A stretch of 64,000 nt of DNA from Altericroceibacterium xinjiangense (GCF_003958635.1 NZ_RSEK01000003.1:62001-126000), one strand, 5' to 3'; positions 16,690 through 25,707 are shown, numbered from the stretch's first letter. Notes: a model not told the origin generated them from the sequence alone. Numbers and translations: made by a program.

Positions 16690-18015
16690 TTGGCACGTTT
16701 TGCATTCAACCTGCCCGATATCGGGGAAGGCATAGCCGAGGCGGAAATCGTCGACTGGCACGTGAAGGTCGGAGACCGGATCGAGGAAGACGGCCGTATT
16801 GCCGACATGATGACCGACAAGGCGACGGTCGAGATCGAGAGTCCGGTCTCCGGTACGATCGTTGAGCTGGCGGGTGAGGTGGGGGATCGGATCGCCATCG
16901 GCTCTCCGCTCGTGGTGCTGGAGGTGGAAGGCGAGTTGCCGGATGAGGCAGCGGAAGCCCCCGCGCCGAAGGCCGCTGCCGTCGAACGCCGGATAGAAAC
17001 CGAGACCTCTGACGCCAGCGACGAGAAGGACGCGCGTCCGCAGCCGGGCGGTGAGAAGACGAGAGCCTCGCCCGAACCCGCTCCTCCCGAACCTGTGCAG
17101 AAAACCGAATCGGCGTCTGCCGGGGCGGAGCGCGAGGAACGCCCCGCCAAGGTGCTCGCCAGTCCCGCCGTCCGCAAGCGGGCGAAGGACCTGGGCATCG
17201 ATCTGGGTGAGGTGCGCCCGGCAGAGGACGGCCGCATCCGGCATTCCGACCTCGATGCCTTCCTGTCGTATGGCGCGGCTCAAGGCTATGCGCCCGCGGG
17301 AGCGGCCCGGGCGGATGAGACGATCAAGGTGATCGGGCTGCGGCGCCGGATCGCCGAGAACATGGCTGCGTCCAAACGCCACATTCCGCATTTCTCCTAC
17401 GTAGAGGAGTGCGACGTGACGGAGCTTGAAAAGCTCCGGGCGGATCTCAACGCCAATCGCGGCGGCAAGCCGAAGCTTACCCTTCTGCCGTTGCTGATCA
17501 CCGCGATCTGCCGCGCGTTGCCCGACTTTCCGATGATCAATGCCCGCTACGATGATGAGGCGAACCTGGTCACCCGGCACGGCGCGGTGCACATGGGGAT
17601 CGCCACAATGACCGATGCGGGGCTGATGGTGCCGGTAATTCGCAACGCACAGGCGCAGAACCTGTGGCAGCTGGCGAGCGGGATTGCTCGTCTGGCGGAG
17701 GCGGCGAGGAACGGGACAGCGAAGTCGGACGAGCTTTCCGGCTCGACCCTGACCGTCACTTCACTGGGCCCCTTGGGCGGCGTTGCCTCCACCCCGGTGA
17801 TCAATCGGCCGGAAGTGGCGATTATCGGGCCCAATCGGATCGTCGAACGCCCGATGTTCGTGCCGGACGGAATGGGCGGAGAGCGAATCGAGAAGCGCAA
17901 GCTGATGAACATTTCCATCAGCTGCGATCACCGGGTGGTCGATGGTTACGATGCGGCGGCCTTCGTGCAGGCGGTAAAGACGCTGATCGAAACGCCTGTC
18001 CTGTTGCTGGCCTAG
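16690..18015 (+). CDS. bkdB: Branched-chain 2-oxoacid dehydrogenase E2 (dihydrolipoyl transacylase)
   Basis: 441-residue core enzyme of the complex. The single lipoyl domain (about 1-75) has its lipoylation lysine at about K44 (MTDKATVEIE). A charged Ala/Pro/Glu-rich linker (about 85-160) leads to the peripheral subunit-binding domain (about 158-195; LASPAVRKRAKDLGIDLGEV), then the catalytic acyltransferase domain with the active site HRVVDGYDAA. It starts at TTG 16690, one base after the E1 beta stop, followed at once by the lipoyl fold. Its TAG stop shares the palindrome CTAG with the stop of convergent wecB. E3 must come from elsewhere. Confidence 0.93.
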   Translation: MARFAFNLPDIGEGIAEAEIVDWHVKVGDRIEEDGRIADMMTDKATVEIESPVSGTIVELAGEVGDRIAIGSPLVVLEVEGELPDEAAEAPAPKAAAVERRIETETSDASDEKDARPQPGGEKTRASPEPAPPEPVQKTESASAGAEREERPAKVLASPAVRKRAKDLGIDLGEVRPAEDGRIRHSDLDAFLSYGAAQGYAPAGAARADETIKVIGLRRRIAENMAASKRHIPHFSYVEECDVTELEKLRADLNANRGGKPKLTLLPLLITAICRALPDFPMINARYDDEANLVTRHGAVHMGIATMTDAGLMVPVIRNAQAQNLWQLASGIARLAEAARNGTAKSDELSGSTLTVTSLGPLGGVASTPVINRPEVAIIGPNRIVERPMFVPDGMGGERIEKRKLMNISISCDHRVVDGYDAAAFVQAVKTLIETPVLLLA

Positions 18016-19136
18016 ACCGAAGCGAGCAACTCCACGATCCGTTCGGCGCTGCGACCATCGCCGAACGGATTGCGCGCCCGTGCCATCTCTGCATGCGCCG
18101 CAGGATCGTCCAGCAGGCGGAACGTCTCCGCGACGATTCGATCCGGATCGGTGCCCACCAGCCGGGCCGTTCCCGCCTCGATTCCCTCCGCCCGTTCGGT
18201 CGTCTCGCGCATGACCAGCACCGGCGTGCCAAGGGCAGGCGCTTCTTCCTGCACGCCGCCGCTATCGGTCAGCATGAGACTGGAAATCTGCAAAAGCCGG
18301 ACGAACTGCGGATAATCGAGCGGGTCCACCAGCGCGATGTTTGGCACGTTCGTCAGCTTCGATTCGATCACCTGCCGCACTTCGGGATTTAGATGCACCG
18401 GGACGATGAGGCCGACATCGCCGCGTCCCGCGATCCGGAGAATTGCCTCGGCAATATGTTCCAGGCCGCGGCCGAAGTTCTCTCTCCGGTGCGTGGTCAC
18501 GCCGATGATGCGCTTACCGGAAAAGCGCTGCTCGAGCTCGTCGAGCGCTGAGGCAAGGGCGGGTTCGTTATCGATTCGCCGGCTCATCCACTGCAGCGCG
18601 TCGATGACCGTGTTACCGGTCTGGTGAACCGTCGCGGGATCGATGTTTTCACGAATCAACGCCTCACAAGCCCGCTGAGTGGGGGCAAAGTGCAGCGCGG
18701 CTAGCGTGCCGATGATCTTGCGGTTCACTTCTTCGGGCCAGGGCTGGTGAATATCGCCGCTTCGCAATCCCGCCTCGACGTGTGCCACCGGAATTCGCCG
18801 GTGGTAGGCGGCCAGCGCCGCGCACACGGCGGTGGCCGTATCGCCTTGCACGACGACCCACTCGGGCCGTTCCGAATCGAGCACTCGGCCGATTCCGGTG
18901 ATCAGCTTCGCCGTCAGCTCATCGAGCGACTGGCCGGGGCTCATTACCTCGAGAACGTGGTCGGGCCTGATCTCCGCAACCTCCAGCACCGGGTCCAGCA
19001 GTTCGCGATGCTGTCCGGAAAGGCAGGTCCGGCTGAGAAACCGCGTGTCTCCTGAGAGAGCGTGGAGGATCGGGAACAACTTGATCGCTTCGGGCCGGGT
19101 GCCGAAGACGGTGAGGATGCGTTTCGCGCCAGTCAT
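18012..19136 (-). CDS. wecB: UDP-N-acetylglucosamine 2-epimerase (non-hydrolysing)
   Basis: 374 residues from ATG 19136; interconverts UDP-GlcNAc and UDP-ManNAc for surface polysaccharide synthesis. The start KRILTVFGTRPEAIKLFPIL is the family signature, TTHRRENFGRGLEHI carries the catalytic His-Arg-Arg-Glu-Asn block, and LTDSGGVQEEAPALGTPVLV binds the UDP moiety. The frame is open upstream to 19235 but those residues are not family-like. Stands alone, convergent with the E2 gene and sharing its stop palindrome (18012-18015). The ManNAc-dehydrogenase (wecC) is not in the window. Confidence 0.94.
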   Translation of the reverse strand: MTGAKRILTVFGTRPEAIKLFPILHALSGDTRFLSRTCLSGQHRELLDPVLEVAEIRPDHVLEVMSPGQSLDELTAKLITGIGRVLDSERPEWVVVQGDTATAVCAALAAYHRRIPVAHVEAGLRSGDIHQPWPEEVNRKIIGTLAALHFAPTQRACEALIRENIDPATVHQTGNTVIDALQWMSRRIDNEPALASALDELEQRFSGKRIIGVTTHRRENFGRGLEHIAEAILRIAGRGDVGLIVPVHLNPEVRQVIESKLTNVPNIALVDPLDYPQFVRLLQISSLMLTDSGGVQEEAPALGTPVLVMRETTERAEGIEAGTARLVGTDPDRIVAETFRLLDDPAAHAEMARARNPFGDGRSAERIVELLASV

Positions 19137-19239
19137 GGATGGTTTGCCAACTTTGTTCGATGATGTGGTGCAGGGCTGTTGACAGCCCCCCGCACCTGCC
19201 TTAGTGGCGCGGCTCCCAAGCGGCGAACCGCCCAATTAT

Positions 19240-19316
<77 letters not shown>

Positions 19317-19328
19317 CTTGGGAAAATT

Positions 19329-19544
19329 TCAGCTCCGCCAGCGGCCTGTCTCCATCCAGATGAGAAAGCGCCGCAGCGGCAGGAGCCAGGCGACGCCCAG
19401 CACCAGATAGATCACCGTCTGCACGAGCACCGGCAGCTGTCCGATCCACTGCGAGGCCCAGGCGACTCCCAGTGCATAGAGTGCCAGTCCCGCCAGCAGC
19501 AGCAGTATGCCGATCGGGATGCGAAAAGTCGGTTTCTCGCGCAT
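19329..19544 (-). CDS. DUF2842 small membrane protein
   Basis: 71 residues from ATG 19544, with two hydrophobic helices (about 8-26, RIPIGILLLLAGLALYALG, and 37-54, VQTVIYLVLGVAWLLPL) and a Trp/Arg-rich end (RFLIWMETGRW). This matches DUF2842, a short alphaproteobacterial inner-membrane family of unknown role. The start overlaps the stop of the cyclo-ligase gene by one base (TGATG), so it is the last gene of the zapA-fau transcript. The frame is open upstream inside fau but that part is a shadow. Confidence 0.8.
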   Translation of the reverse strand: MREKPTFRIPIGILLLLAGLALYALGVAWASQWIGQLPVLVQTVIYLVLGVAWLLPLRRFLIWMETGRWRS

Positions 19545-20113
19545 CAGAACGGCCCGTACAGCCGCGTGGGCGTGACGATCGTGGACAAGGGCATGTCGTG
19601 TTCCTCGACCGGCAGGAAATCCACTTTCTGAGCATCCCACGCTAGCCCGATGGCCAGAACACCCGGATGGGCGGCCAGCCAGCGATCATAGTGGCCTCCG
19701 CCCTGGCCGATCCGCTCTCCACGCTCGGTGAAGCCGACCAGCGGCACGAACAGGACATCCGGCACCACTTCGGGCGCATCGGCGGGCGGTTGCAGCCCGA
19801 ATGCGCCTGGTTCCAGCTCGTCATCGACGTATGGGTTTGCCCACTGGCGAAAATGCATCGCTCCCTCGAACCCGTCGAAAGCGGGCAGGGCAATCCGATG
19901 CCCTCTTTCAAAAAACCAGCGGGCGTACGAGTCGGTCGGCGCTTCGCCGGGAATAGCGCGATAAAAGCCGATCACTGCCGTTTCCGGGATTTTCTCGGTG
20001 ATAGCGGCGGGCGGGCGGTTGAACACCAGCGCACGCACGGCATCCGGCAGGGCGTCCATGTGCTGGCGCCGGGCTTTGCGCAGTCTGCGGCGCAATTCTT
20101 GTTTCGTGATCAT
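19544..20113 (-). CDS. fau: 5-formyltetrahydrofolate cyclo-ligase
   Basis: 189 residues; recycles 5-formyl-THF to 5,10-methenyl-THF with ATP. The N-terminal basic helix (KQELRRRLRKARRQHMD), VIGFYRAIPGEAPT, and the C-terminal nucleotide-binding block RIGQGGGHYDRWLA are family hallmarks, with FVPLVGFTERGERIG before it. ATG 20113 is the sensible start. It lies immediately downstream of 6S RNA, exactly as ygfA follows ssrS in Escherichia coli, and is coupled to DUF2842. Known family role includes survival of persisters in gamma-proteobacteria; not inferable here. Confidence 0.93.
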   Translation of the reverse strand: MITKQELRRRLRKARRQHMDALPDAVRALVFNRPPAAITEKIPETAVIGFYRAIPGEAPTDSYARWFFERGHRIALPAFDGFEGAMHFRQWANPYVDDELEPGAFGLQPPADAPEVVPDVLFVPLVGFTERGERIGQGGGHYDRWLAAHPGVLAIGLAWDAQKVDFLPVEEHDMPLSTIVTPTRLYGPF

Positions 20114-20122
20114 GTAAGGGTT

Positions 20123-20162
20123 CCTAGCCGTTCGCGGCCTGCCAAGTCGAGGGACGGCTAGG
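20123..20162 (-). terminator. Stem-loop between 6S RNA and fau
   Basis: CCTAGCCGT (20123-20131) and ACGGCTAGG (20154-20162) form a perfect 9-bp stem with a 22-base loop, located between the 3' end of 6S RNA and the fau start. There is no U-tract, so it could be a partial terminator or a processing signal separating the RNA from the coding transcript. Confidence 0.5.
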
Positions 20163-20173
20163 GCGAAGGAAGG

Positions 20174-20334
20174 TGACGGAACCACCATGGGTCGTTTGCC
20201 GGGAAATCCTCTGACGCCTCGACGTCAGGTGGGCGCCGTATACGTCGGACCAGGGTCCGGGCAGGGACAGCTCCCATGGATTGCTTATAGCCTCAGGGAT
20301 ATTCTCTAACAGCTCGTACCGGGCAGTACCGTCA
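20174..20334 (-). ncRNA. ssrS: 6S RNA
   Basis: 161-nt candidate placed between zapA and the 5-formyl-THF cyclo-ligase gene, the classical position of 6S RNA in proteobacteria. On the minus strand the ends TGACGG (20334-20329) and CCGTCA (20179-20174) close the outer stem. The interior shows the long rod with mismatches and a central bubble expected of 6S (for example GAGGCTATAAGCAATCC on the 5' side and GAGGATTTCCCGGCAAACG on the 3' side). 6S RNA binds the sigma70 RNA polymerase holoenzyme and down-regulates transcription in stationary phase. Exact ends are inferred from the closing stem. Confidence 0.85.
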
Positions 20335-20342
20335 GGCTCAAT

Positions 20343-20639
20343 CTAGGTAGACGAACCGTCATCCTCAAGATGCGCGGCAAGGTTTTCCATCCGTTCGGCC
20401 AGCGATTCGAGCGTTTGGGCGAAATTCGTCCCCGTGCTCGCGGCCTGCGCCCGCAATTCGGAAAGCTCGTCCGCCAGCATCAGGGCTGCAAACAGCAATC
20501 CGCGCGCTTCTGACTGCCCCGGAGTGGCCCTGACCTTTTCATCGATCAGGCGGCCAAGCTGCGCGACATGCTCCTCTTCTCCCGGAGCGCAGGCGACCTT
20601 GTAGGGCCGCCCGCCGATCTGGAGTGTGACGTCACTCAT
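20343..20639 (-). CDS. zapA: Cell division protein ZapA
   Basis: 98 residues. The N-terminal block VTLQIGGRPYKVACAPGEEE followed by HVAQLGRLIDEKV is the ZapA signature, and the C-terminal half is a coiled coil. ZapA bundles and cross-links FtsZ protofilaments at the division site. It starts at ATG 20639, overlapping the preceding small coiled-coil gene by 8 bp, and precedes 6S RNA as in many proteobacteria. Confidence 0.9.
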   Translation of the reverse strand: MSDVTLQIGGRPYKVACAPGEEEHVAQLGRLIDEKVRATPGQSEARGLLFAALMLADELSELRAQAASTGTNFAQTLESLAERMENLAAHLEDDGSST

Positions 20640-20829
20640 CGCCGAGCGATCCGATCAACCGGTCCAGGTCGCCAAGCGCGGCGCCCACTTCTGCTTGCAG
20701 GCGCGCGTGCTTTTCAGCCAGTGCGGGATCGGGAGCAGGCAAGGCGGCAGGACGTGCGGCGGCGCATTCGATCCTGCCTGCGGCAGCCTCGATTCTCTCC
20801 AGCGCTTGTTCGATCCGCTCCCGCTCCAT
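20632..20829 (-). CDS. Small coiled-coil protein upstream of zapA
   Basis: 65 residues from ATG 20829, entirely helical and coiled-coil-like (ERERIEQALERIEAAAGRIE, then LAEKHARLQAEVGAALGDLD), with no recognised family motif. Its 3' end overlaps zapA by 8 bp, so it is translated with it and may be a partner of ZapA or FtsZ. Codon third positions are strongly G/C as in neighbours. The frame is open upstream to 21162 but the extension is shadow sequence within the tkt 5' region. Similar small genes commonly precede zapA in sphingomonads as far as I recall. Confidence 0.7.
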   Translation of the reverse strand: MERERIEQALERIEAAAGRIECAAARPAALPAPDPALAEKHARLQAEVGAALGDLDRLIGSLGDE

Positions 20830-21022
20830 GGGCAGGGGCGTTAACCGACGCGGCAGCCATGTGCAAAGGCGGGAGCGAAGAAAGTGCGCAGGCGGGTTGT
20901 CGCCTGGCGAAGTTCCCAGGTGCGCTTGACGCAACACGGCCGCTCCGCAACAGAGGCGGCGCGCCGATTCGCCCGCGGAACTTCGCCGCGTGCCCGTTCG
21001 GGAGCCTGACTGGAGACGCCTG

Positions 21023-23002
21023 ATGAGCCTTGCAGATGTTCGCCCTTCTCCGATGGCCAACGCGATCCGCGCCTTGTCGATGGATGCCGTCCAGGCCGCA
21101 AACTCCGGCCATCCCGGGATGCCGATGGGCATGGCCGACGTCGCAACGGTGCTCTGGTCCAAATACCTGAAGTTCGATCCCGCGGCGCCGAACTGGGCCG
21201 ACCGGGACCGCTTCGTTCTGTCCGCCGGCCATGGGTCGATGCTGATCTACGCGCTGCTGCACTTGTCCGGCTATGCCCGCCCGACGATGGAGGACATCCG
21301 CAACTTCCGTCAACTGAGCAGCCCGGCTGCCGGTCACCCGGAGAACTTCCTGCTTGATGGTGTCGATGCGACCACCGGTCCGCTGGGGCAGGGCTTCGCC
21401 ATGGCGGTGGGTATGGCGATCGCGGAGCGGCACCTGAATGCCGAGTTCGGGAACGACCTGGTCGATCACCGCACCTGGGTCATCGCCGGCGACGGATGCC
21501 TGATGGAAGGCATCAATCATGAGGCGGTCGGCCTTGCCGGGCATCTGGAACTGGGTCAGCTGATCGTCCTGTGGGACGACAACCGCATCACGATCGACGG
21601 CAGTACCGATCTTTCGCGCAGCGAGGACATCATGGCGCGCTACAGCGCCAGCCGCTGGCACGTAGTCAGCTGCAACGGGCACGATGCTGAAGACGTCTCT
21701 CGCGCGATCGAGGAAGCGATGAACGATCCGCGCCCGTCGCTGGTCGCTTGCCGAACTGTGATCGGCAAGGGCGCGCCGAACAAGGAAGGCACTTCCGCAA
21801 CCCATGGCGCTGCGCTCGGCGACGAAGAGATTGCCGCCGCGCGCAAAACGCTGGGCTGGACGGCGGCTCCGTTCGAAATTCCCGAGGATATTCTCAGCCA
21901 GTGGCGTGCGACCGGCGACCGCGGCAAGCAGGCGCATGCTGAATGGAAGAAGCGGCTTTCCTCCAACTCGCGCGGCGATGAGTTCACCGCGCGGATCGAG
22001 GGCAAGCTGCCGCAGCTCACCGGCTGGAAGGACTACAAGGACCAGCTCGTCGCCGACAAGCCCAAGCTGGCGACTCGCAAGTCGAGTGAGGCCGCGCTGG
22101 GCGTGCTGACCGAAGCGGTCCCCGCGATGATCGGCGGTTCGGCCGACCTCACCGGGTCCAACAACACCAAGACGAAGGCGACCGGGCCCCTGACGGCGGA
22201 AAACTACGCCGGACGCTATGTCTATTACGGCATCCGCGAATTCGGCATGGCCGCGGCGATGAACGGAATGGCGCTGCATGGCGGCGTGATCCCGTTCGGC
22301 GGGACGTTCCTGGTGTTCTCGGATTATTGCCGTCCCGCGATCCGGCTTTCTGCCCTGCAGCAGATCCGCGTCGTTTATGTGATGACGCACGACTCCATCG
22401 GCCTCGGTGAGGATGGACCGACCCACCAGCCGATCGAACACCTGCAGTCGCTGCGCGTGATGCCGAACCTGCTGGTGATGCGGCCTGCGGGCGCGCTTGA
22501 GACCGCCGAATGCTGGGAAATTGCGCTGCAGCAGGAAAGCTGCCCATCGCTGCTGGCGCTGACCCGTCAAAACCTGCCCGAACTGCGCACCGACGCAGGC
22601 GAGAACCTCTGCGCGCGCGGCGCCTACCGGCTCCAGCAAGCCAAGGCTGCCCGCAAGGTGGTGCTGATCGCCACCGGTTCCGAAGTATCCCTTGCCGTCG
22701 AAGTGGCCGAACGGCTCGAATCCTCGGGGATCGGGACCGACGTGATCTCCATGCCCTGCACCGAATTGTTCGACGAGCAGCCAAGCGCCTATCGCAATGA
22801 CATCCTGGCGAGGGGTGAGGATGTGCTGCGGGTCTCGATCGAGGCAGGCAGCACGATGGGCTGGGAACGCTACACCGGCGATGGATTGAACTTCGGGATC
22901 GACCGCTACGGCGCGTCCGGCCCGATCGATGAACTGTATGAGAAGTTCGGGCTGACCGCCGAGGCGATCGTGCCGAAAATCACCGCTAAACTAGGTAGTT
23001 AA
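21023..23002 (+). CDS. tkt: Transketolase
   Basis: 659 residues, thiamine-diphosphate enzyme of the pentose phosphate pathway moving two-carbon units between sugar phosphates. N-terminal [20 protein letters not shown], the cofactor motif [20 protein letters not shown], the pyrimidine-domain [18 protein letters not shown] and the C-terminal domain are all present. ATG 21023 was chosen because the earlier start at 20990 lies in unconserved sequence. It heads a glycolysis/pentose phosphate run: gap begins 14 bp after its stop. Confidence 0.96.
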   Translation: MSLADVRPSPMANAIRALSMDAVQAANSGHPGMPMGMADVATVLWSKYLKFDPAAPNWADRDRFVLSAGHGSMLIYALLHLSGYARPTMEDIRNFRQLSSPAAGHPENFLLDGVDATTGPLGQGFAMAVGMAIAERHLNAEFGNDLVDHRTWVIAGDGCLMEGINHEAVGLAGHLELGQLIVLWDDNRITIDGSTDLSRSEDIMARYSASRWHVVSCNGHDAEDVSRAIEEAMNDPRPSLVACRTVIGKGAPNKEGTSATHGAALGDEEIAAARKTLGWTAAPFEIPEDILSQWRATGDRGKQAHAEWKKRLSSNSRGDEFTARIEGKLPQLTGWKDYKDQLVADKPKLATRKSSEAALGVLTEAVPAMIGGSADLTGSNNTKTKATGPLTAENYAGRYVYYGIREFGMAAAMNGMALHGGVIPFGGTFLVFSDYCRPAIRLSALQQIRVVYVMTHDSIGLGEDGPTHQPIEHLQSLRVMPNLLVMRPAGALETAECWEIALQQESCPSLLALTRQNLPELRTDAGENLCARGAYRLQQAKAARKVVLIATGSEVSLAVEVAERLESSGIGTDVISMPCTELFDEQPSAYRNDILARGEDVLRVSIEAGSTMGWERYTGDGLNFGIDRYGASGPIDELYEKFGLTAEAIVPKITAKLGS

Positions 23003-23016
23003 CAGGAGTTTCTTTC

Positions 23017-24024
23017 ATGGCGACGAAAGTAGCGATCAACGGTTTCGGTCGGATCGGGCGGCTCGTCGCCCGTGCGCTGCTGGAACGCGACGATCATGAT
23101 TTTGAACTCGTGGCGATCAACGATCTTGCCGATGCCGAAGCCAATGCGCTGCTGTTCAAGTACGACAGCACGCACGGCCGCTTCCCCGGCGAAGTAAGCG
23201 CAAGCAGCAAGGGCATCACCGTCAACGGCAAGACGATTGCCGTGACCAGCCAGCGCAACCCGGGCGACCTGCCGCACAAGGAAATGGGCGTCGAAATCGT
23301 GCTGGAATGCACCGGCTTCTTCCAGTCGAAGGAAGCCAGCCAGCCGCACCTCGACGCGGGAGCCAAGCGGGTTCTTATCTCCGCCCCGGCCAAAAACGTC
23401 GACAAGACGATCGTCTTCGGCGTGAACGAGGATCAGCTGAGCGCGGACGACATCATCGTCTCGAACGCCAGCTGCACCACCAACTGCCTCGCTCCGGTAG
23501 CCAAGGTCCTGCATGAAACCGTCGGGATCGAGCGTGGATTCATGACCACGATCCATTCCTACACCAACGACCAGCGGATGCTGGACCAGATCCATTCCGA
23601 CATGCGCCGCGCCCGCGCCGGCGCGCAGAACATGATTCCGACTACCACTGGCGCGGCCCGTGCAGTCGGGCTCGTGCTGCCGGAACTGAACGGAAAACTG
23701 GATGGATCGTCCGTCCGCGTGCCGACGCCGAACGTCAGCCTGATCGACTTGGTGTTCGTACCGGGACGCGACACTTCGGCCGAGGAACTGAACGCTGCGC
23801 TCAAGGCTGCGGCGGAAGGGCCGATGAAGGGCGTGCTTGAATACACGCAGGAACCGCTGGTCAGCAGCGACTTCAACCATCAGCCGGCAAGCTCTACGGT
23901 CGATAGCCTGGAAACCGCGGTGCTGGAGAGCAAGCTGGCCCGTGTCGTTTCGTGGTACGACAACGAGTGGGGCTTCTCCAACCGGATGATCGACACCGCC
24001 GGGGTGATGGCGCGCTACTTGTAA
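23017..24024 (+). CDS. gap: Glyceraldehyde-3-phosphate dehydrogenase, type I
   Basis: 335 residues; NAD-binding [14 protein letters not shown] at 7-20, catalytic Cys153 in [12 protein letters not shown], and the later conserved [13 protein letters not shown] near the C terminus. Catalyses the glycolytic oxidation of glyceraldehyde-3-phosphate to 1,3-bisphosphoglycerate. A good ribosome binding site (AACAGGAG) lies upstream of ATG 23017. Its TAA stop abuts the ATG of the following MOSC gene (TAAATG), and pgk follows that, so the glycolytic steps gap-pgk are co-transcribed with one extra gene between them. Confidence 0.97.
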   Translation: MATKVAINGFGRIGRLVARALLERDDHDFELVAINDLADAEANALLFKYDSTHGRFPGEVSASSKGITVNGKTIAVTSQRNPGDLPHKEMGVEIVLECTGFFQSKEASQPHLDAGAKRVLISAPAKNVDKTIVFGVNEDQLSADDIIVSNASCTTNCLAPVAKVLHETVGIERGFMTTIHSYTNDQRMLDQIHSDMRRARAGAQNMIPTTTGAARAVGLVLPELNGKLDGSSVRVPTPNVSLIDLVFVPGRDTSAEELNAALKAAAEGPMKGVLEYTQEPLVSSDFNHQPASSTVDSLETAVLESKLARVVSWYDNEWGFSNRMIDTAGVMARYL

Positions 24025-24483
24025 ATGACGGCTGGCCGCCTCGCAGGGATTGCGCGGCGGAATCGGTCGCGCGGGGAAATGGTGACGCTTTCGAGCGTCG
24101 CCGTTTCCCGCGCAGCCGGAGTCGAAGGGGATTTTCGAGGCGCGCTGAAGCCCGGCCGCAACCGCCGTCAGCTTTCGCTGATGGAAGCGGAGAGCTGGGC
24201 AGAGGCGCTGGCGGACTTGCGGGTGGACATACCCTGGTGGAGCCGTCGGGCAAATCTGTTGGTGGAGGGGCTCCGCTTTCCGCGCGAGGCAGGCATCCGC
24301 ATCCGCATCGGCAAGACGTGTCTTCTCGAGGTCACGATGGAGTGCGACCCCTGCCGCCGCATGGAGGAGGTCGCACCGGGGCTGGAAGCCGCCTTGCGGC
24401 CGGACTGGCGTGGCGGATTGCTGACAATCGTCCGGGAAGACGGCCATATCGCGCTAGGCGATGAAGTGAGGATTGAGGGATGA
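24025..24483 (+). CDS. MOSC domain-containing protein
   Basis: 152 residues. GDFRGALKPGRNRRQLSLME is like the beta-strand core of MOSC domains, and a late Cys in MECDPCRRMEEV sits where MOSC proteins have their conserved, sulfur-carrying or metal-binding cysteine. MOSC proteins are related to molybdenum-cofactor sulfurase C-terminal domains and YiiM/YuaD-like detoxifying reductases. It is squeezed between gap (stop abutting, TAAATG) and pgk (start overlapping, ATGA at 24480-24483), so translation is coupled to both. No molybdenum-related gene is nearby. Biochemical role unknown. Confidence 0.75.
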   Translation: MTAGRLAGIARRNRSRGEMVTLSSVAVSRAAGVEGDFRGALKPGRNRRQLSLMEAESWAEALADLRVDIPWWSRRANLLVEGLRFPREAGIRIRIGKTCLLEVTMECDPCRRMEEVAPGLEAALRPDWRGGLLTIVREDGHIALGDEVRIEG

Positions 24484-25679
24484 ACCGGTTTCGCACGCTT
24501 GACGATCTCACCGACGTGAAGGGCAAGGTCGCCCTGGTCCGCGTCGATCTCAACCTGCCGATGCAGGACGGCGAAGTGACAGACCTGACCCGGGTCGAGG
24601 CGGTGGCTCCGACGATACTGGAGCTGTCCGATGCCGGAGCGAAGGTTCTGCTGCTCGCCCACTTCGGCCGCCCGAAGGGGGAGCGCCGCTCCACCATGTC
24701 GACCAGCCTGGTTCAGGGGGCCGTCTCGCAGGTGCTTGGCCGCGAGGTGATGTATATCTCCGAAGTCTCGGGCCCGATCGTCGAGCAGGCTCTGGGAATC
24801 ATGCGGCCGGGTGACATCGGTGTGCTGGAAAACACCCGGTTCTGGCCGGGTGAGGAAAAGAACGATGCCGAGTTTGCGCGAACGATAGCGGAGAACGGCG
24901 ATTTCTACGTCAATGATGCCTTCTCTGCCTCTCACCGCGCCCACGCCAGCACCGAGGCGCTCGCCCGCCAATTGCCCGCCTATGCTGGCCGGGCGATGCA
25001 GAAAGAGCTGCAGGCGCTCGAGCAGGCGCTTGGGAACCCGGAGCAGCCGGTTGCGGCAGTGGTCGGTGGGGCCAAGGTTTCAACGAAGCTCGCGGTCCTG
25101 GAACATCTTGTCACGCGCGTGCAGCACCTGATCATTGGCGGGGGCATGGCCAACACCTTCCTTGCCGCGCGCGGGGTCGATGTCGGCAAGTCGCTCTGCG
25201 AACACGAACTGACCGGGACGGTCAGTTCGATCCTCGAGGCGGCGGACAAGGCCGAATGCACCGTCCACCTGCCGTACGATGTGGTGGTGGCCAAGGAATT
25301 TGCGCCCAATCCCGCGTCGCTGCGCACCTGCAACGTTCGCGAAGTTGCGCCGGACGAAATGATCCTCGATGTCGGACCGCAAGCGACGGAAGCGCTGGCA
25401 GACGTGCTGAAGACCTGCCGCACGCTGGTGTGGAATGGCCCGCTTGGAGCCTTCGAAACCCCGCCGTTCGATACGGCGACGGTTGCGCTCGCACGCACGG
25501 CTGCAGCTCTTTCCAAGGAAGGACTGCTGACGGCGGTGGCGGGCGGGGGCGACACGGTCGCCGCGCTCAACCACGCGAGTGCCGCGCAGGATTTCACTTA
25601 CGTTTCAACCGCTGGCGGCGCTTTCCTCGAATGGATGGAAGGCAAGGAGCTGCCTGGCGTCGCCGTACTGGCGAAGTAG
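24480..25679 (+). CDS. pgk: Phosphoglycerate kinase
   Basis: 399 residues; transfers phosphate from 1,3-bisphosphoglycerate to ADP. N-terminal RVDLNLPMQDGEVTDLTRVE, LLAHFGRPKGERR (substrate-binding region), and the C-terminal nucleotide loop TAVAGGGDTVAALN are present, as is KVSTKLAVLEHL. Start ATG 24480 overlaps the MOSC stop by 4 bp. ATG of fba lies 28 bp after its stop. Full-length and typical. Confidence 0.96.
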   Translation: MNRFRTLDDLTDVKGKVALVRVDLNLPMQDGEVTDLTRVEAVAPTILELSDAGAKVLLLAHFGRPKGERRSTMSTSLVQGAVSQVLGREVMYISEVSGPIVEQALGIMRPGDIGVLENTRFWPGEEKNDAEFARTIAENGDFYVNDAFSASHRAHASTEALARQLPAYAGRAMQKELQALEQALGNPEQPVAAVVGGAKVSTKLAVLEHLVTRVQHLIIGGGMANTFLAARGVDVGKSLCEHELTGTVSSILEAADKAECTVHLPYDVVVAKEFAPNPASLRTCNVREVAPDEMILDVGPQATEALADVLKTCRTLVWNGPLGAFETPPFDTATVALARTAAALSKEGLLTAVAGGGDTVAALNHASAAQDFTYVSTAGGAFLEWMEGKELPGVAVLAK

Positions 25680-25707
25680 ATTACCCGCTGTCTCAAGGGA
25701 GAACGTG

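Noticed and set aside
15345-17237. Minus-strand open frame of 630 aa across the bkd operon
   Set aside because: Antisense shadow of three well-conserved genes; no ribosome binding site or family motif.
20714-22639. Long minus-strand open frame (641 aa) across tkt
   Set aside because: It is antisense to a clearly conserved transketolase and its composition (Arg/Gly/His-rich) has no family features; high-GC genes commonly create such shadows.
22999-24447. Minus-strand open frame of 482 aa across gap
   Set aside because: Antisense to GAPDH and the MOSC gene, both with strong evidence.
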